Of a stretch of 34,812 nucleotides of DNA, positions 1 through 7,847 are shown piece after piece. Position 1 is the first letter of the stretch. Each line of letters begins with the position of its first letter. The translations under genes and the position numbers were made by a program. The notes under the pieces are model-generated. The model worked only from the letters and a program-made list of their open reading frames with translations. It made no database searches and was not told where the DNA came from. Source of the DNA: Candidatus Methanoperedens sp. (lineage in GTDB: Archaea; Halobacteriota; Methanosarcinia; Methanosarcinales; Methanoperedenaceae); contig JAHFDG010000042.1 of NCBI GenBank assembly GCA_023249105.1, positions 1 through 34,812 of the forward strand. Reading direction: 5' to 3'.

Positions 1-60
1 AATGCAGCCTGAATCAATCTTAGGACGCTTTTTTAAGGTTTTTGGATGGTGAGATAAAAG

Positions 61-195
61 ATGAACGAAAGAAAGAATATTGCTGAAAAAATTCAGCGAA
101 AAAATATCCGGACTCTACAAGGCATAATCCAAACCACGAAATATATGCCTCACGAAAAGCAGAAGAAAATGGATTTATATGCTTTATCACATTAA
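61..195 (+). CDS. Small hypothetical ORF (44 aa)
   Basis: An ATG at 61 follows a plausible ribosome binding site (GGTGAG about 8 nt upstream), with an in-frame stop just before it. The 44-residue product is basic and lysine/glutamine-rich, with no membrane segment or motif I recognise. It ends 9 nt before the MgtC-like gene, so the two could be co-transcribed. The window edge is close, so upstream context is missing. It may be a real small protein or chance. Confidence 0.3.
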   Translation: MNERKNIAEKIQRKNIRTLQGIIQTTKYMPHEKQKKMDLYALSH

Positions 196-204
196 GTCAG
201 TTCG

Positions 205-840
205 ATGGAAATATCAGTAATCTTATCAAGATTAATTATTACATTTGCACTGTCATTAGTTTTCGGTATTGAAAGGCAGAGGTCTCATAAACCCATAGGT
301 TTTGGGGCATTTATTTTTGTATCGGTTGGCGCGTGCGGGCTTGCAATTACCGCAACGGTTCTGGATTTGGAAAATCCTCTTCCGCTATTAGGTGCTATTG
401 TAACGGGAATAGGCTTTTTAGGAGCAGGCGCTTTAATAAAAACCAATGATAAAACATTTGGATTTACTACCGCAGCGAGCATATGGGTTTTTGCAATATT
501 TGGAATAGCCACAGGAGTCGGTGAATATTTTATTGGAATCAGTATATATATTTTGACCTGGATAGTAATTTTCTTCGATAAACTTTTTGAAAAGAAAGGG
601 ATTGGTTATTACCAAAAAAAATTGATTATTAACACAAATAGAATTATTGATGAAAAAGAAATAAAAAACCAATTATTAACAGTCGGCTCTAAGAGGTCAA
701 AATTCATCAGCATTGATGTAGATAAAAAGAATAATAAAATCTCTATAACTTACTTAATAGAGGGGACATCCGAAGAGATATATAAAATCCCTAAAACATT
801 ATTTGAAAAAGATTGGTTTGATTCCTGTAAAATTGAGTGA
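205..840 (+). CDS. MgtC/SapB family membrane protein
   Basis: The 211-residue protein has the MgtC/SapB layout. Four hydrophobic segments fill about residues 5-130, with the family signature GIERQRSHKPIG after the first helix and a glycine-rich GIGFLGAGALIK stretch followed by TTAASIWV. A soluble C-terminal domain of about 80 residues follows, as in MgtC-type proteins, where it resembles an ACT fold. In bacteria the family is linked to survival in low magnesium and to modulation of membrane ATPases or transporters; the archaeal role is not established. It reads towards the oppositely oriented DUF1805 gene. Family assignment is firm, function is not. Confidence 0.85.
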   Translation: MEISVILSRLIITFALSLVFGIERQRSHKPIGFGAFIFVSVGACGLAITATVLDLENPLPLLGAIVTGIGFLGAGALIKTNDKTFGFTTAASIWVFAIFGIATGVGEYFIGISIYILTWIVIFFDKLFEKKGIGYYQKKLIINTNRIIDEKEIKNQLLTVGSKRSKFISIDVDKKNNKISITYLIEGTSEEIYKIPKTLFEKDWFDSCKIE

Positions 841-904
841 GTCTACATTATCCGGCTAATGAAACTCCATACCGCGTTCGTCCTGTTTCATCGTATAATA
901 CTCT

Positions 905-933
905 GCAACTTTGCGCCTCCGCGGTGAAATTTT
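905..933. repeat. Short copy of a GC-rich dispersed intergenic motif
   Basis: In the convergent gap between the MgtC-like and DUF1805 genes lies ACTTTGCGCCTCCGCGGTG followed by AAATTTT. The same core (CTTTGCG...GCGGTG) is the centre of the two long elements at 15274-15401 and 16512-16652. This copy is short and has no visible terminal repeats, so it may be a remnant. Confidence 0.4.
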
Positions 934-936
934 CCA

Positions 937-1224
937 TTAGAACATCTTATTAAGCGCATCTTTTGCAGGCATGCCAACTGTTATGCCCAGGCTTTTTGCC
1001 GCTTGGGAAACGTCCACCGCTTTTGCATTCAACACATCTTCAAAGCTTTTTACACCCGTGACCCTGACAGCCACATCACCGAGTTTATTAGCTATGTCCA
1101 TGTTAAGGTATCCGCACATCACAAAGCCGCATCCAGCCCTGATAACAAGCAGCGGCGCATGTTCCATATCAAACTTCAGACCGAGAACGCTTCCGTTTTC
1201 GAGTTTTATCTGTTCAACAAGCAT
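937..1224 (-). CDS. DUF1805 family protein
   Basis: This 95-residue protein matches the DUF1805 (YunC-like) pattern from end to end: an opening IKLENGSVLGLKFDMEHAPL, then LLVIRAGCGFVMCGYLN with conserved cysteines, then VTGVKSFEDVLNAKA and a C-terminal LGITVGMPAKDAL. These small alpha/beta proteins are common in methanogens and Firmicutes and have no established function. An AT-rich TATA-like stretch near 1250-1260 lies only about 30 nt upstream of the ATG and I see no ribosome binding site, so the transcript may be leaderless. It is divergent from the CDF exporter gene. Confidence 0.85.
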   Translation of the reverse strand: MLVEQIKLENGSVLGLKFDMEHAPLLVIRAGCGFVMCGYLNMDIANKLGDVAVRVTGVKSFEDVLNAKAVDVSQAAKSLGITVGMPAKDALNKMF

Positions 1225-1318
1225 GAATTCTACGTGGCTTTACCGATAGAAATATTTTATCATGGCGCCAAGTAGACCTCGGAGTTAAGTCATAGGACTA
1301 AAGGGACTTACTGAAATC

Positions 1319-2194
1319 ATGGAAAACATAAACAAGAACCTGAAAATCGCCATATTCCTCACAACACTCATCTTTTTCCTGGAATTCGCTGGCGGGATAA
1401 TATCCAACAGCCTTGCCCTTCTCTCTGACTCGGCGCATGTGTTTATGGACGTTGTGGCATTAGTTCTTGCATACGGCGCTATGAAAATATCAGCCCGCCC
1501 GTCCAACAGGAACATGACCTTTGGCTATCACAGGTTTGAGATTTTTGCTGCGTTAATCAATGGGATAACGATTATCGGGATTGCATTTTTTATTTTTTAT
1601 GAAGCTTATGGTAGAATACTAAACCCTCCTGCTGTAAAAGGTACAGAAGTTTTGATTATCGCAACCATTGGTTTAATTGTCAATACATGGGCGGCTTTAA
1701 AATTGCACGGGCATCATGACCTTAATATCCGTGGGGCATACCTCCATGTTATCGGCGATGCCCTTGCGTCCGTAGCAGTTATAGCGGGCGCGGTTGTTAT
1801 CATTTTTACAGGGAACTACATAATAGACCCGCTGCTTAGCATTTTAATAGGCATGATGCTGCTGTACGGGGCGTTTCGGCTTGTTTTCGGTTCTGCCCGC
1901 ATACTCCTTGAGTTTGCGCCCAGGCATGTTGATGCGGATACGCTTTCCAGGGTTATGATGGAAATTGAAGGAGTTAAAGGAGTTCATGATATCCATATCT
2001 GGAGCATTTGCTCTAATATCCATGCTATGAGCGCCCACGTTCTCGTTGACAGGATCCATGTCCAGCAAACAGAGGTTCTAATAAGTAAAATTAGTGAGAT
2101 AGTTAAGGAAAGATTCATGATAGTGCATACCACACTGCAATTTGAATGCGCCGAATGCACCCCGGTGGAGATAGGGCATGAGGAATACCATTAA
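1319..2194 (+). CDS. Cation diffusion facilitator (CDF) family transporter, probably zinc
   Basis: The 291-residue protein has the CDF topology: six membrane segments in about residues 8-200 and a cytoplasmic C-terminal domain. The transport-site residues are visible as HxxxD in TM2 (H40, D44 in SDSAHVFMD) and HxxxD in TM5 (H143, D147 in HVIGDA). This HD-HD site is typical of Zn2+/Co2+/Cd2+ exporters rather than of iron or manganese members. The cytoplasmic part (EIEGVKGVHDIHIWSI) is the usual dimerising metal-sensing domain, and the last residues carry extra Cys/His (CAECTPVEIGHEEYH) that could bind metal. It probably exports metal by proton antiport. Confidence 0.92.
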   Translation: MENINKNLKIAIFLTTLIFFLEFAGGIISNSLALLSDSAHVFMDVVALVLAYGAMKISARPSNRNMTFGYHRFEIFAALINGITIIGIAFFIFYEAYGRILNPPAVKGTEVLIIATIGLIVNTWAALKLHGHHDLNIRGAYLHVIGDALASVAVIAGAVVIIFTGNYIIDPLLSILIGMMLLYGAFRLVFGSARILLEFAPRHVDADTLSRVMMEIEGVKGVHDIHIWSICSNIHAMSAHVLVDRIHVQQTEVLISKISEIVKERFMIVHTTLQFECAECTPVEIGHEEYH

Positions 2195-2200
2195 AAAAAA

Positions 2201-2689
2201 TTAAATCTCTTTGTTCCCATTAAATGCGCTCTTAACGAGCATAACCCCGGACGCTATATCGAATTCTATGGTCCTGCCGTAATTTCCCCCCGTATCGCTT
2301 GCTATAATCGGAAGCTTCATTTCCCCGAGTTTTCCCCTGACGGCTTCAACATTCCTTGCGCCTATCTGCAGGTCCGCCTCTTTGAAGCTGAACATGTTTG
2401 CCCCACCTGCTATCTTGGTTTCAATCCTGTTCTTCACACATCCCTTTTGAAGCATCATCTCAACAGCCTTTTCGATGGCCGTATCCGCAAATTTCAAAGG
2501 ATTGTCTTTATTTCTTGATTCCTCTATAGCGGGAAGTAATATATGGGCAAGACCCCCGAATTTTGCTACCGGGTCACGGAATGAAATCGCCACGCATGAA
2601 CCAAGACCAATGGTTACAAGCACGGCCGGGTTATGAACAACAACAAGGTCTGCAATTCCGACTATAATCTTCTCTTTAACCAAATCCAT
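2201..2689 (-). CDS. cheD: Chemoreceptor glutamine deamidase CheD
   Basis: CheD deamidates glutamines on chemoreceptors and is stimulated by CheC. The 162-residue protein carries the catalytic triad at family spacing: T26, C32 in GLGSCVAISFRD and H49 in GGLAHILLP. The later KIAGGANMF and NVEAVRGKL segments also match the family. It is the last gene of the minus-strand che operon, 86 bp beyond cheC, a larger gap than elsewhere in the operon. A hairpin lies in that gap, so cheD may be expressed less than, or separately from, the genes before it. Confidence 0.95.
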   Translation of the reverse strand: MDLVKEKIIVGIADLVVVHNPAVLVTIGLGSCVAISFRDPVAKFGGLAHILLPAIEESRNKDNPLKFADTAIEKAVEMMLQKGCVKNRIETKIAGGANMFSFKEADLQIGARNVEAVRGKLGEMKLPIIASDTGGNYGRTIEFDIASGVMLVKSAFNGNKEI

Positions 2690-2758
2690 AGTAGGATATA
2701 TATTATTCTTTCATGTAATAAGGTTTACTAATAACTATGATAATAATAATGAATATAT

Positions 2759-2786
2759 CAGGGAAATGATGTTTTTTAATTCCCTG
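2759..2786 (-). terminator. Hairpin at the end of cheC
   Basis: CAGGGAA and TTCCCTG form a perfect 7-bp stem with a 14-nt A/T-rich loop, overlapping the cheC stop codon on the minus strand. It could end or attenuate transcription, or mark RNA processing before cheD. There is no clear U-tract directly after it, so a terminator role is uncertain. Confidence 0.4.
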
Positions 2787-3393
2787 AAATCCTGTTTATG
2801 GCATCCAGTATTTTAGAAAGTGATACAGAATCTGTAAATATGAGTATTTTCCCTTCAATTTTCTCGGTATTTATTGTGAATTCGGTGTTTATAAACAGGA
2901 CATCTTCAACATCCCTGCTCATCATGCATACAATCTGGTTAATTATTGCATCGGCCATATCAAATATATTCAAGGGTGGCGAAAGACCAATTGCTATTCC
3001 CAGGAAATTTGAAAGAGAGGTTATATATGTCCCGCTCATTATGTTTCCCACCTCTTTAAGTACGGATTGATCCATATCATCAAATGTCTCAGTCTCATTT
3101 TCCGTACCAAGAATAAGTTTAATCAGGTACTTCGCGCTTGTTTTCGATAATAAAAGCAGAAGAAACCCTTTGGCATCCCCGGTCAATTCCAGTATTATCC
3201 CTATCACTGGTGCTTCATTATTTACAAGAGCAGGCACTTTTATTAATGGTATTAACTTAAGGTCGGGCAGAGATATCCAGACACGCTTGTTAACCATATG
3301 GGAAAGAGATGTTGTTGCATGCCCTATCCCGATATTCCCGACTTCTTTGAGTGCATCTTTCTGGAATTCTGTAAGTGTTTTTATTTCAGTCAT
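2776..3393 (-). CDS. cheC: CheY-P phosphatase CheC
   Basis: CheC removes phosphate from CheY-P and partners with CheD. The 205-residue protein has both pseudo-symmetric active-site helices: LKEVGNIGIGHATTSLS near residues 14-30 and LKEVGNIMSGTYITSLS near residues 110-127. Each keeps the Glu and Asn of the ExxN signature, so both sites look intact. The start is 2 nt after the cheR stop, implying tight translational coupling. CheC plus CheD is the usual archaeal and Bacillus-type arrangement, in place of CheZ. Confidence 0.95.
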   Translation of the reverse strand: MTEIKTLTEFQKDALKEVGNIGIGHATTSLSHMVNKRVWISLPDLKLIPLIKVPALVNNEAPVIGIILELTGDAKGFLLLLLSKTSAKYLIKLILGTENETETFDDMDQSVLKEVGNIMSGTYITSLSNFLGIAIGLSPPLNIFDMADAIINQIVCMMSRDVEDVLFINTEFTINTEKIEGKILIFTDSVSLSKILDAINRISGN

Positions 3394-3395
3394 TT

Positions 3396-4238
3396 TTAGT
3401 TTACCTTCTTTTGGTATATCCTTTCTTTCAAATCAACGTGTTTAAACAGCTTGCATGACGGCCCGACAAGGGTTTCTGTTTTTCCCATAACAAAATAACC
3501 GCCGTCTTTCAGGGCGTTATAGAAATCAAAATAAAGCTTTTCCTGAAGTTTCTGCTCGAAATATATCGTCACATTTCTGCAAAATATTATGTCAAATCCG
3601 GATTGTTTCGGTCCGGATATCAAATCATGGTTTTTAAAAGTAACCAGGCGGTGAATTTCATCCGTGACCTGATAATTATTATCTTTTTTATTAAAAAAAT
3701 GTGCAAGCCTTTCTTTATTAATTTTTTCAAGCTGCTTTGGATTAAACATACCAAGCCCGGCTTTATTAAGAGAATCCTCGTCAATATCGGTGCCAATGAT
3801 AGAGATATTATATCTTTTGGCTGATATTCCCAGGTATTCGGCCAGCATTATGGCTATGGAATATGGTTCTTCCCCATTCGAGCAGCCTGCGCTCCATACT
3901 TTCAAGGTTCGGTCCTCTCCTTTGGATTTAACCAATTCAGGAAGCACTGTTGTACGAAAAGCTTCGTATGTTTCAGGGTTCCGGAATAATTCCGTAACAT
4001 TGACTGTTAATGTCTCCTTCAATTGTTTCTCTTCTGCAAGGTTTTTCAAAAGGAGCGCCGCATACTCTTTATAAGATTTTGAATTAGTTGCCCTGAGCCT
4101 GACAGCCAATCTCCGTTTCAAATGCGCCTGCTTATATTGCTCACAGTTAAAACCGATTTTTCTCTTAATAATGACTTTTAATTCTGAAAACTCGTTATCA
4201 TCTTCATGAAATGCTAAGATATCAGAAGTATTCATCAT
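3396..4238 (-). CDS. cheR: Chemotaxis protein methyltransferase CheR
   Basis: CheR methylates receptor glutamates using S-adenosylmethionine. In this 280-residue protein an N-terminal helical domain (about 1-85, with HLKRRLAVRLRA) precedes the Rossmann methyltransferase domain. That domain shows KVWSAGCSNGEEPYSIA (SAM loop), IIGTDIDEDSLNKA (acidic ribose-binding residue) and DIIFCRNVTIYF. The start overlaps the cheA stop by four bases (ATGA), so the two are translationally coupled. It works against CheB in adaptation. Confidence 0.96.
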   Translation of the reverse strand: MMNTSDILAFHEDDNEFSELKVIIKRKIGFNCEQYKQAHLKRRLAVRLRATNSKSYKEYAALLLKNLAEEKQLKETLTVNVTELFRNPETYEAFRTTVLPELVKSKGEDRTLKVWSAGCSNGEEPYSIAIMLAEYLGISAKRYNISIIGTDIDEDSLNKAGLGMFNPKQLEKINKERLAHFFNKKDNNYQVTDEIHRLVTFKNHDLISGPKQSGFDIIFCRNVTIYFEQKLQEKLYFDFYNALKDGGYFVMGKTETLVGPSCKLFKHVDLKERIYQKKVN

Positions 4239-6190
4239 AGCAGCGTCACCACATCAAGAATCAATGCCACATTGCCGTCACCCAGTATTGTCGCTCCGGA
4301 AAATCCCTTAACACCTTTGAGAATCCGGTTTTCAAGGTTCTTTAGTATGACTTCCTGCTGGCCGATGACCTGGTCAACTACAAGCCCGATATTGCCTCCA
4401 CCGCGTTCCACGACCACTACGAGAAGGTCCTCCGAACCGTTACTATCAATTCCGAAAAGCTTGCGAAGCCGGACAATAGGAAGGACTTCGCCCCGTATCA
4501 ATATCACTTCTTCGCCTTTTATTGTCTTTATCTGGTCTTTCTTGATAGCCAAATCCCTTACCACATTGGCAATGGGCACGGCATAGACATCGTTGCCTAC
4601 CTTTACCATCAGGGAATGGATGATTGCTACTGTCAAAGGCAATTTGAGAATGATTTTTGTACCCGCCCCTTTCGTAGATTCAAGTTTTATCGAGCCGCCC
4701 ATACTCCCTATTTTGGTTCTCACAACGTCCATCCCGACCCCGCGCCCAGAAACGTCTGTTACCTTATCGGCAGTGCTGAATCCGGGCATGAATGACAGGT
4801 TGATTGCTTCATTATCTGAAAGTTTTGCCGCCTCTTCCTGCGTCACTATTCCTTTCTTCACAGCAGTTTCCCGGAATTTCTGCGGGTCCATCCCTTTACC
4901 GTCATCCGTGGCTTCAATGACCACATGATTTTTCTCGCGCCTGGCAATTAATCTAATCGTTCCCTTCGGGTTCTTACCAGCCTGTTTCCTGACCTCGGGG
5001 GATTCGATACCATGGTCTACGCAGTTGCGGAGGATATGAACAAGGGGGTCTCCGATTTCATCCAGCACGGTACGGTCAAGTTCAATATCGCCGCCTTCCA
5101 GAATCAATTCGACCTCTTTTTCCTCTTTTTTGGCAATGTCCCTTACCATTCTTGGAAAACGGTTGAATATCTGTTCAATCGGCACCATCCTGGATGCCAT
5201 GATTTCTTCCTGCAATTCATTCGTGAGACGGTTAAGACTTGCAAGCGTCTCTTCCAGGACATCCAGTTTATGAACAGTGGCAAGCTGCATCAATCGTATT
5301 TTATTAATAATCAGTTCCCCGACAAGGTTCATCAGCGAATCCAGGCGTTCTATGCTTACACGGACGCTCTGGACACTTTTTATTGCTGTCTTGTTACTAT
5401 CGGGAGCACAGGATTTCTCTTCAACTTTTGCCTTTGCCTGTATTCCTTCATGGGGTTTAATCTCCACTTTTGCAATCTCTGAAATCTTCATTATAGCTTT
5501 TTCTAATTTTGCAACATCTTCTTTAGTCGAAACCACAATCTTGAATTCCCTGTCAAACTTCTCATCCTCAATTTCCTTAATCGAAGGATGCGTTTCAATA
5601 ATCTCCCCGAGCTCTGAAAGATTCCTCATTACAACAGTTGAGCGCGCGGATTTGAGAACACATGATTCATGAAGTGTAACAGTAATATCTAAAATCGTGC
5701 AACCATCTTCGACTTTTTCCTGACCGATGTTATCGGGTTTAGGGCTATTGTTAGTAACATCCGCGGCTGTTGTTTCAGGAGTTTTTACCTGCCCGGTCGT
5801 TTCTGCCGCAGCTTCTCTTTTTGACAGTAATATAATTTTCTTAATCAGTCCGGATATATCATATTGCGAACAGTTTTCAGGGTTTTCCGCCATTTTTTCA
5901 AGCGTGTCCAATCCTTCAAAAAGGATATCGATAGCCGCACTATCAAGTTTCATCTCGTTTTTCCGGACACTGTCCATCAGGTTTTCCATTTCATGGGTGA
6001 GTTCCTTGATATTGGTGTAACCCATAGTTGCAGACATGCCTTTTAGCGTGTGAGCCGCCCTGAACATTACATTAATAGTTTCACTGTTTTCCGGGTCTTT
6101 CTCAAGATTGAGGAGTGCCTCATTCATTGATTGAAGATGTTCCGCGGCTTCAACCGCATACATTTCTTTATATTCCGACATGTCATCCAT
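4235..6190 (-). CDS. cheA: Chemotaxis histidine kinase CheA
   Basis: CheA autophosphorylates and passes phosphate to CheY and CheB. The 651 residues read as an HPt domain with phospho-acceptor H47 in RAAHTLKGMSATMGY, a low-complexity linker (about 120-165), a P2-like segment, the dimerisation helices (VRVSIERLDSLMNLVGELI), the HATPase domain with N-box HILRNCVDHGIE and G-boxes DDGKGMD and GRGVGMDVV, and a C-terminal CheW-like domain ending ILDVVTLL. It begins 10 nt after cheB, with GAGGT as ribosome binding site. No separate cheW lies in the window, so the coupling protein must be encoded elsewhere. Confidence 0.97.
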   Translation of the reverse strand: MDDMSEYKEMYAVEAAEHLQSMNEALLNLEKDPENSETINVMFRAAHTLKGMSATMGYTNIKELTHEMENLMDSVRKNEMKLDSAAIDILFEGLDTLEKMAENPENCSQYDISGLIKKIILLSKREAAAETTGQVKTPETTAADVTNNSPKPDNIGQEKVEDGCTILDITVTLHESCVLKSARSTVVMRNLSELGEIIETHPSIKEIEDEKFDREFKIVVSTKEDVAKLEKAIMKISEIAKVEIKPHEGIQAKAKVEEKSCAPDSNKTAIKSVQSVRVSIERLDSLMNLVGELIINKIRLMQLATVHKLDVLEETLASLNRLTNELQEEIMASRMVPIEQIFNRFPRMVRDIAKKEEKEVELILEGGDIELDRTVLDEIGDPLVHILRNCVDHGIESPEVRKQAGKNPKGTIRLIARREKNHVVIEATDDGKGMDPQKFRETAVKKGIVTQEEAAKLSDNEAINLSFMPGFSTADKVTDVSGRGVGMDVVRTKIGSMGGSIKLESTKGAGTKIILKLPLTVAIIHSLMVKVGNDVYAVPIANVVRDLAIKKDQIKTIKGEEVILIRGEVLPIVRLRKLFGIDSNGSEDLLVVVVERGGGNIGLVVDQVIGQQEVILKNLENRILKGVKGFSGATILGDGNVALILDVVTLL

Positions 6191-6200
6191 TGATATACCT

Positions 6201-7346
6201 CTAAGTAATTTGCGCTATACTCTGCGCTATTTTATTAATTGGTAAAACATAATCTGCCAGTCGTTGTTCTATAACAGACCTTGGCATACCGTAGACCACG
6301 CATGTGGATTCATCCTCGGCAATTACCTTGCCGCCGGCTAATTTGAGTTTCCTGATACCATCTGTACCGTCAGAGCCCATTCCTGTAAGTATAACCCCTA
6401 TGGAGTTTGTCCCATAAATCTGAGCAACTGAATTGAGAAGAACATCAACAGACGGCCTGACCCCCTGGACTTTTTCATTCTTATTAAGCGCGATAACTTC
6501 TTTTGTTTTGCCGTTTATTTCTTCCTGCCTGACAATCATATGGTAATCGCCGGGCGCAATCAGGACAATCCCGGGTCTCACGATATCCCCATCTTCAGCT
6601 TCCCTTACCTTTATCCTTGATTGGCTGTCCAGGCGTTCTGCAAGTGATTTTGTAAATCCGGGAGGCATGTGCTGGACCACAAGAACCGGCGCACCAAGGT
6701 TTGAAGGGAGCAAAGGTATGACCTGCTGCAGGGCTCTTGGTCCGCCTGTAGAAGTGCCGATAATTACTATTTTTTTATTATTTGATTTTTTAGGAGGTTC
6801 AATCGTTTCGGTAAAATCAACCTTATGTGTTTCTTCCCGGGCGGCAGCTTGTGGCTTCTTTCCGGTCTCCTTAACACCTTCCCTCCTGGAAATGCCTGAA
6901 TTATCATTTTTACCGCGTTCCTGGATAAAACCGAGTTTATGAGTTTCAACTTTGGATGCAGCCTTTACTTTTTTTACTATTTCATCCTTTATCTTATCCA
7001 TATCAAGGCTGATATTTCCTGAAGGCTTGAGAATGAAATCCACTGCCCCATATTGAAATGCCGTCATCGTGACATCGGCATGTTTTGATTCCGCCCCGCT
7101 GAGCATTATTACGGGTGTGGGGCATTCGCTCATTATATATCCCAGTGTCGTAAGACCATCAAGAACAGGCATTTCGATGTCCAGGGTAACGACATCAGGT
7201 TTTAATTCTATTACCTTTTCAAACGCTTCCTGCCCGTTTTTTGCTTTGCCAATAACTTCTAAATCCGGGGAAGAAGAAAGAATATCTGTGATGGCCTTGC
7301 GCATGAAAGCTGAGTCATCAACAACCAGTACTCTTATCCTCGACAT
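6201..7346 (-). CDS. cheB: Chemotaxis response regulator methylesterase CheB
   Basis: CheB demethylates (and can deamidate) receptors once phosphorylated by CheA. The 381-residue protein has an N-terminal receiver domain with D10, D11 and phospho-acceptor D56 in TLDIEMPVLDG and the lysine in ILKPSG. A charged linker of about 65 residues follows (about 120-190), then the catalytic domain with S199 in GTSTGG, H226 in VQHMPPGFT and D326 in TGMGSDGTDG. All catalytic residues are present. It lies 9 nt after cheY with an AAGGAA-type ribosome binding site. Confidence 0.97.
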   Translation of the reverse strand: MSRIRVLVVDDSAFMRKAITDILSSSPDLEVIGKAKNGQEAFEKVIELKPDVVTLDIEMPVLDGLTTLGYIMSECPTPVIMLSGAESKHADVTMTAFQYGAVDFILKPSGNISLDMDKIKDEIVKKVKAASKVETHKLGFIQERGKNDNSGISRREGVKETGKKPQAAAREETHKVDFTETIEPPKKSNNKKIVIIGTSTGGPRALQQVIPLLPSNLGAPVLVVQHMPPGFTKSLAERLDSQSRIKVREAEDGDIVRPGIVLIAPGDYHMIVRQEEINGKTKEVIALNKNEKVQGVRPSVDVLLNSVAQIYGTNSIGVILTGMGSDGTDGIRKLKLAGGKVIAEDESTCVVYGMPRSVIEQRLADYVLPINKIAQSIAQIT

Positions 7347-7355
7347 TTAATTCCT

Positions 7356-7715
7356 TTATGATATGTTTTTCGAAACAGTTTCCAGCACTTTTGCAGCATC
7401 AAATGGCTTGATAATAAAATCCCTTGCACCGATTTTGATGGCGTCATTTACAACCGTCTGCTGGCCAATCGAACTGCACATTACGACCTTGGCATTACTA
7501 TCGAATGCTATTATTTGTTTCAGGCATTCGATTCCATCGACATTCGGCATTACAATATCTAAAAATACGAGATTCGGCTTATGCTCTTTATATTTGGCTA
7601 CGCCGTCTGAGCCATCGACCGCCTCCAGTACCTCGTTTCCCGATGGTGCAAGGATTTTCTTGAGCATCATTCGCATGAACGCTGCATCATCAACAAGTAA
7701 TATTTTTCCTGGCAT
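7356..7715 (-). CDS. cheY: Chemotaxis response regulator CheY
   Basis: This is a single-domain 119-residue receiver. D9 and D10 bind metal, D53 in FLDIVMPNVDG is the phospho-acceptor, S81/S82 occupy the Thr/Ser position and K103 in IIKPF is the conserved lysine. In archaea CheY-P reaches the archaellum motor through adaptor proteins, usually CheF and ArlCDE; neither is in this window. It is the first gene of the che operon, with a leader of roughly 70 nt and the shared arl/che promoter block at 7807-7843. Confidence 0.96.
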   Translation of the reverse strand: MPGKILLVDDAAFMRMMLKKILAPSGNEVLEAVDGSDGVAKYKEHKPNLVFLDIVMPNVDGIECLKQIIAFDSNAKVVMCSSIGQQTVVNDAIKIGARDFIIKPFDAAKVLETVSKNIS

Positions 7716-7806
7716 TTTTCCTCCATATTTTAATTAGTATTATTTTTATAAAATTTATTCATATGGTTAATTCCATTTATCCATACAGGGTAAATCTTAT
7801 CCACAT

Positions 7807-7843
7807 AACTATAAACAAAGGTGTGATATTTGTGTGAAATTGG
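7807..7843 (-). promoter_or_regulatory. che operon promoter with the shared arl/che regulatory block
   Basis: Read on the minus strand, this 37-bp block starts CCAATTTCACAC, continues to a second repeat TATCACA eleven bases after the first TTTCACA, and ends in the TATA-like GTTTATA (7816-7810). The same layout occurs upstream of arlB1 at 14086-14122, with 27 of 37 bases identical and no gaps. The TATA box lies about 95 bp from the cheY ATG, against about 93 bp at arlB1. The paired repeats sit where a regulator or TFB would contact the DNA. It fills most of the gap between arlJ and cheY. Confidence 0.65.
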
Positions 7844-7847
7844 GTTC

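Noticed and set aside
5012-5482. A 156-codon plus-strand frame opposite cheA
   Set aside because: It lies wholly inside cheA on the other strand, has no ribosome binding site and no family pattern; cheA is certain.
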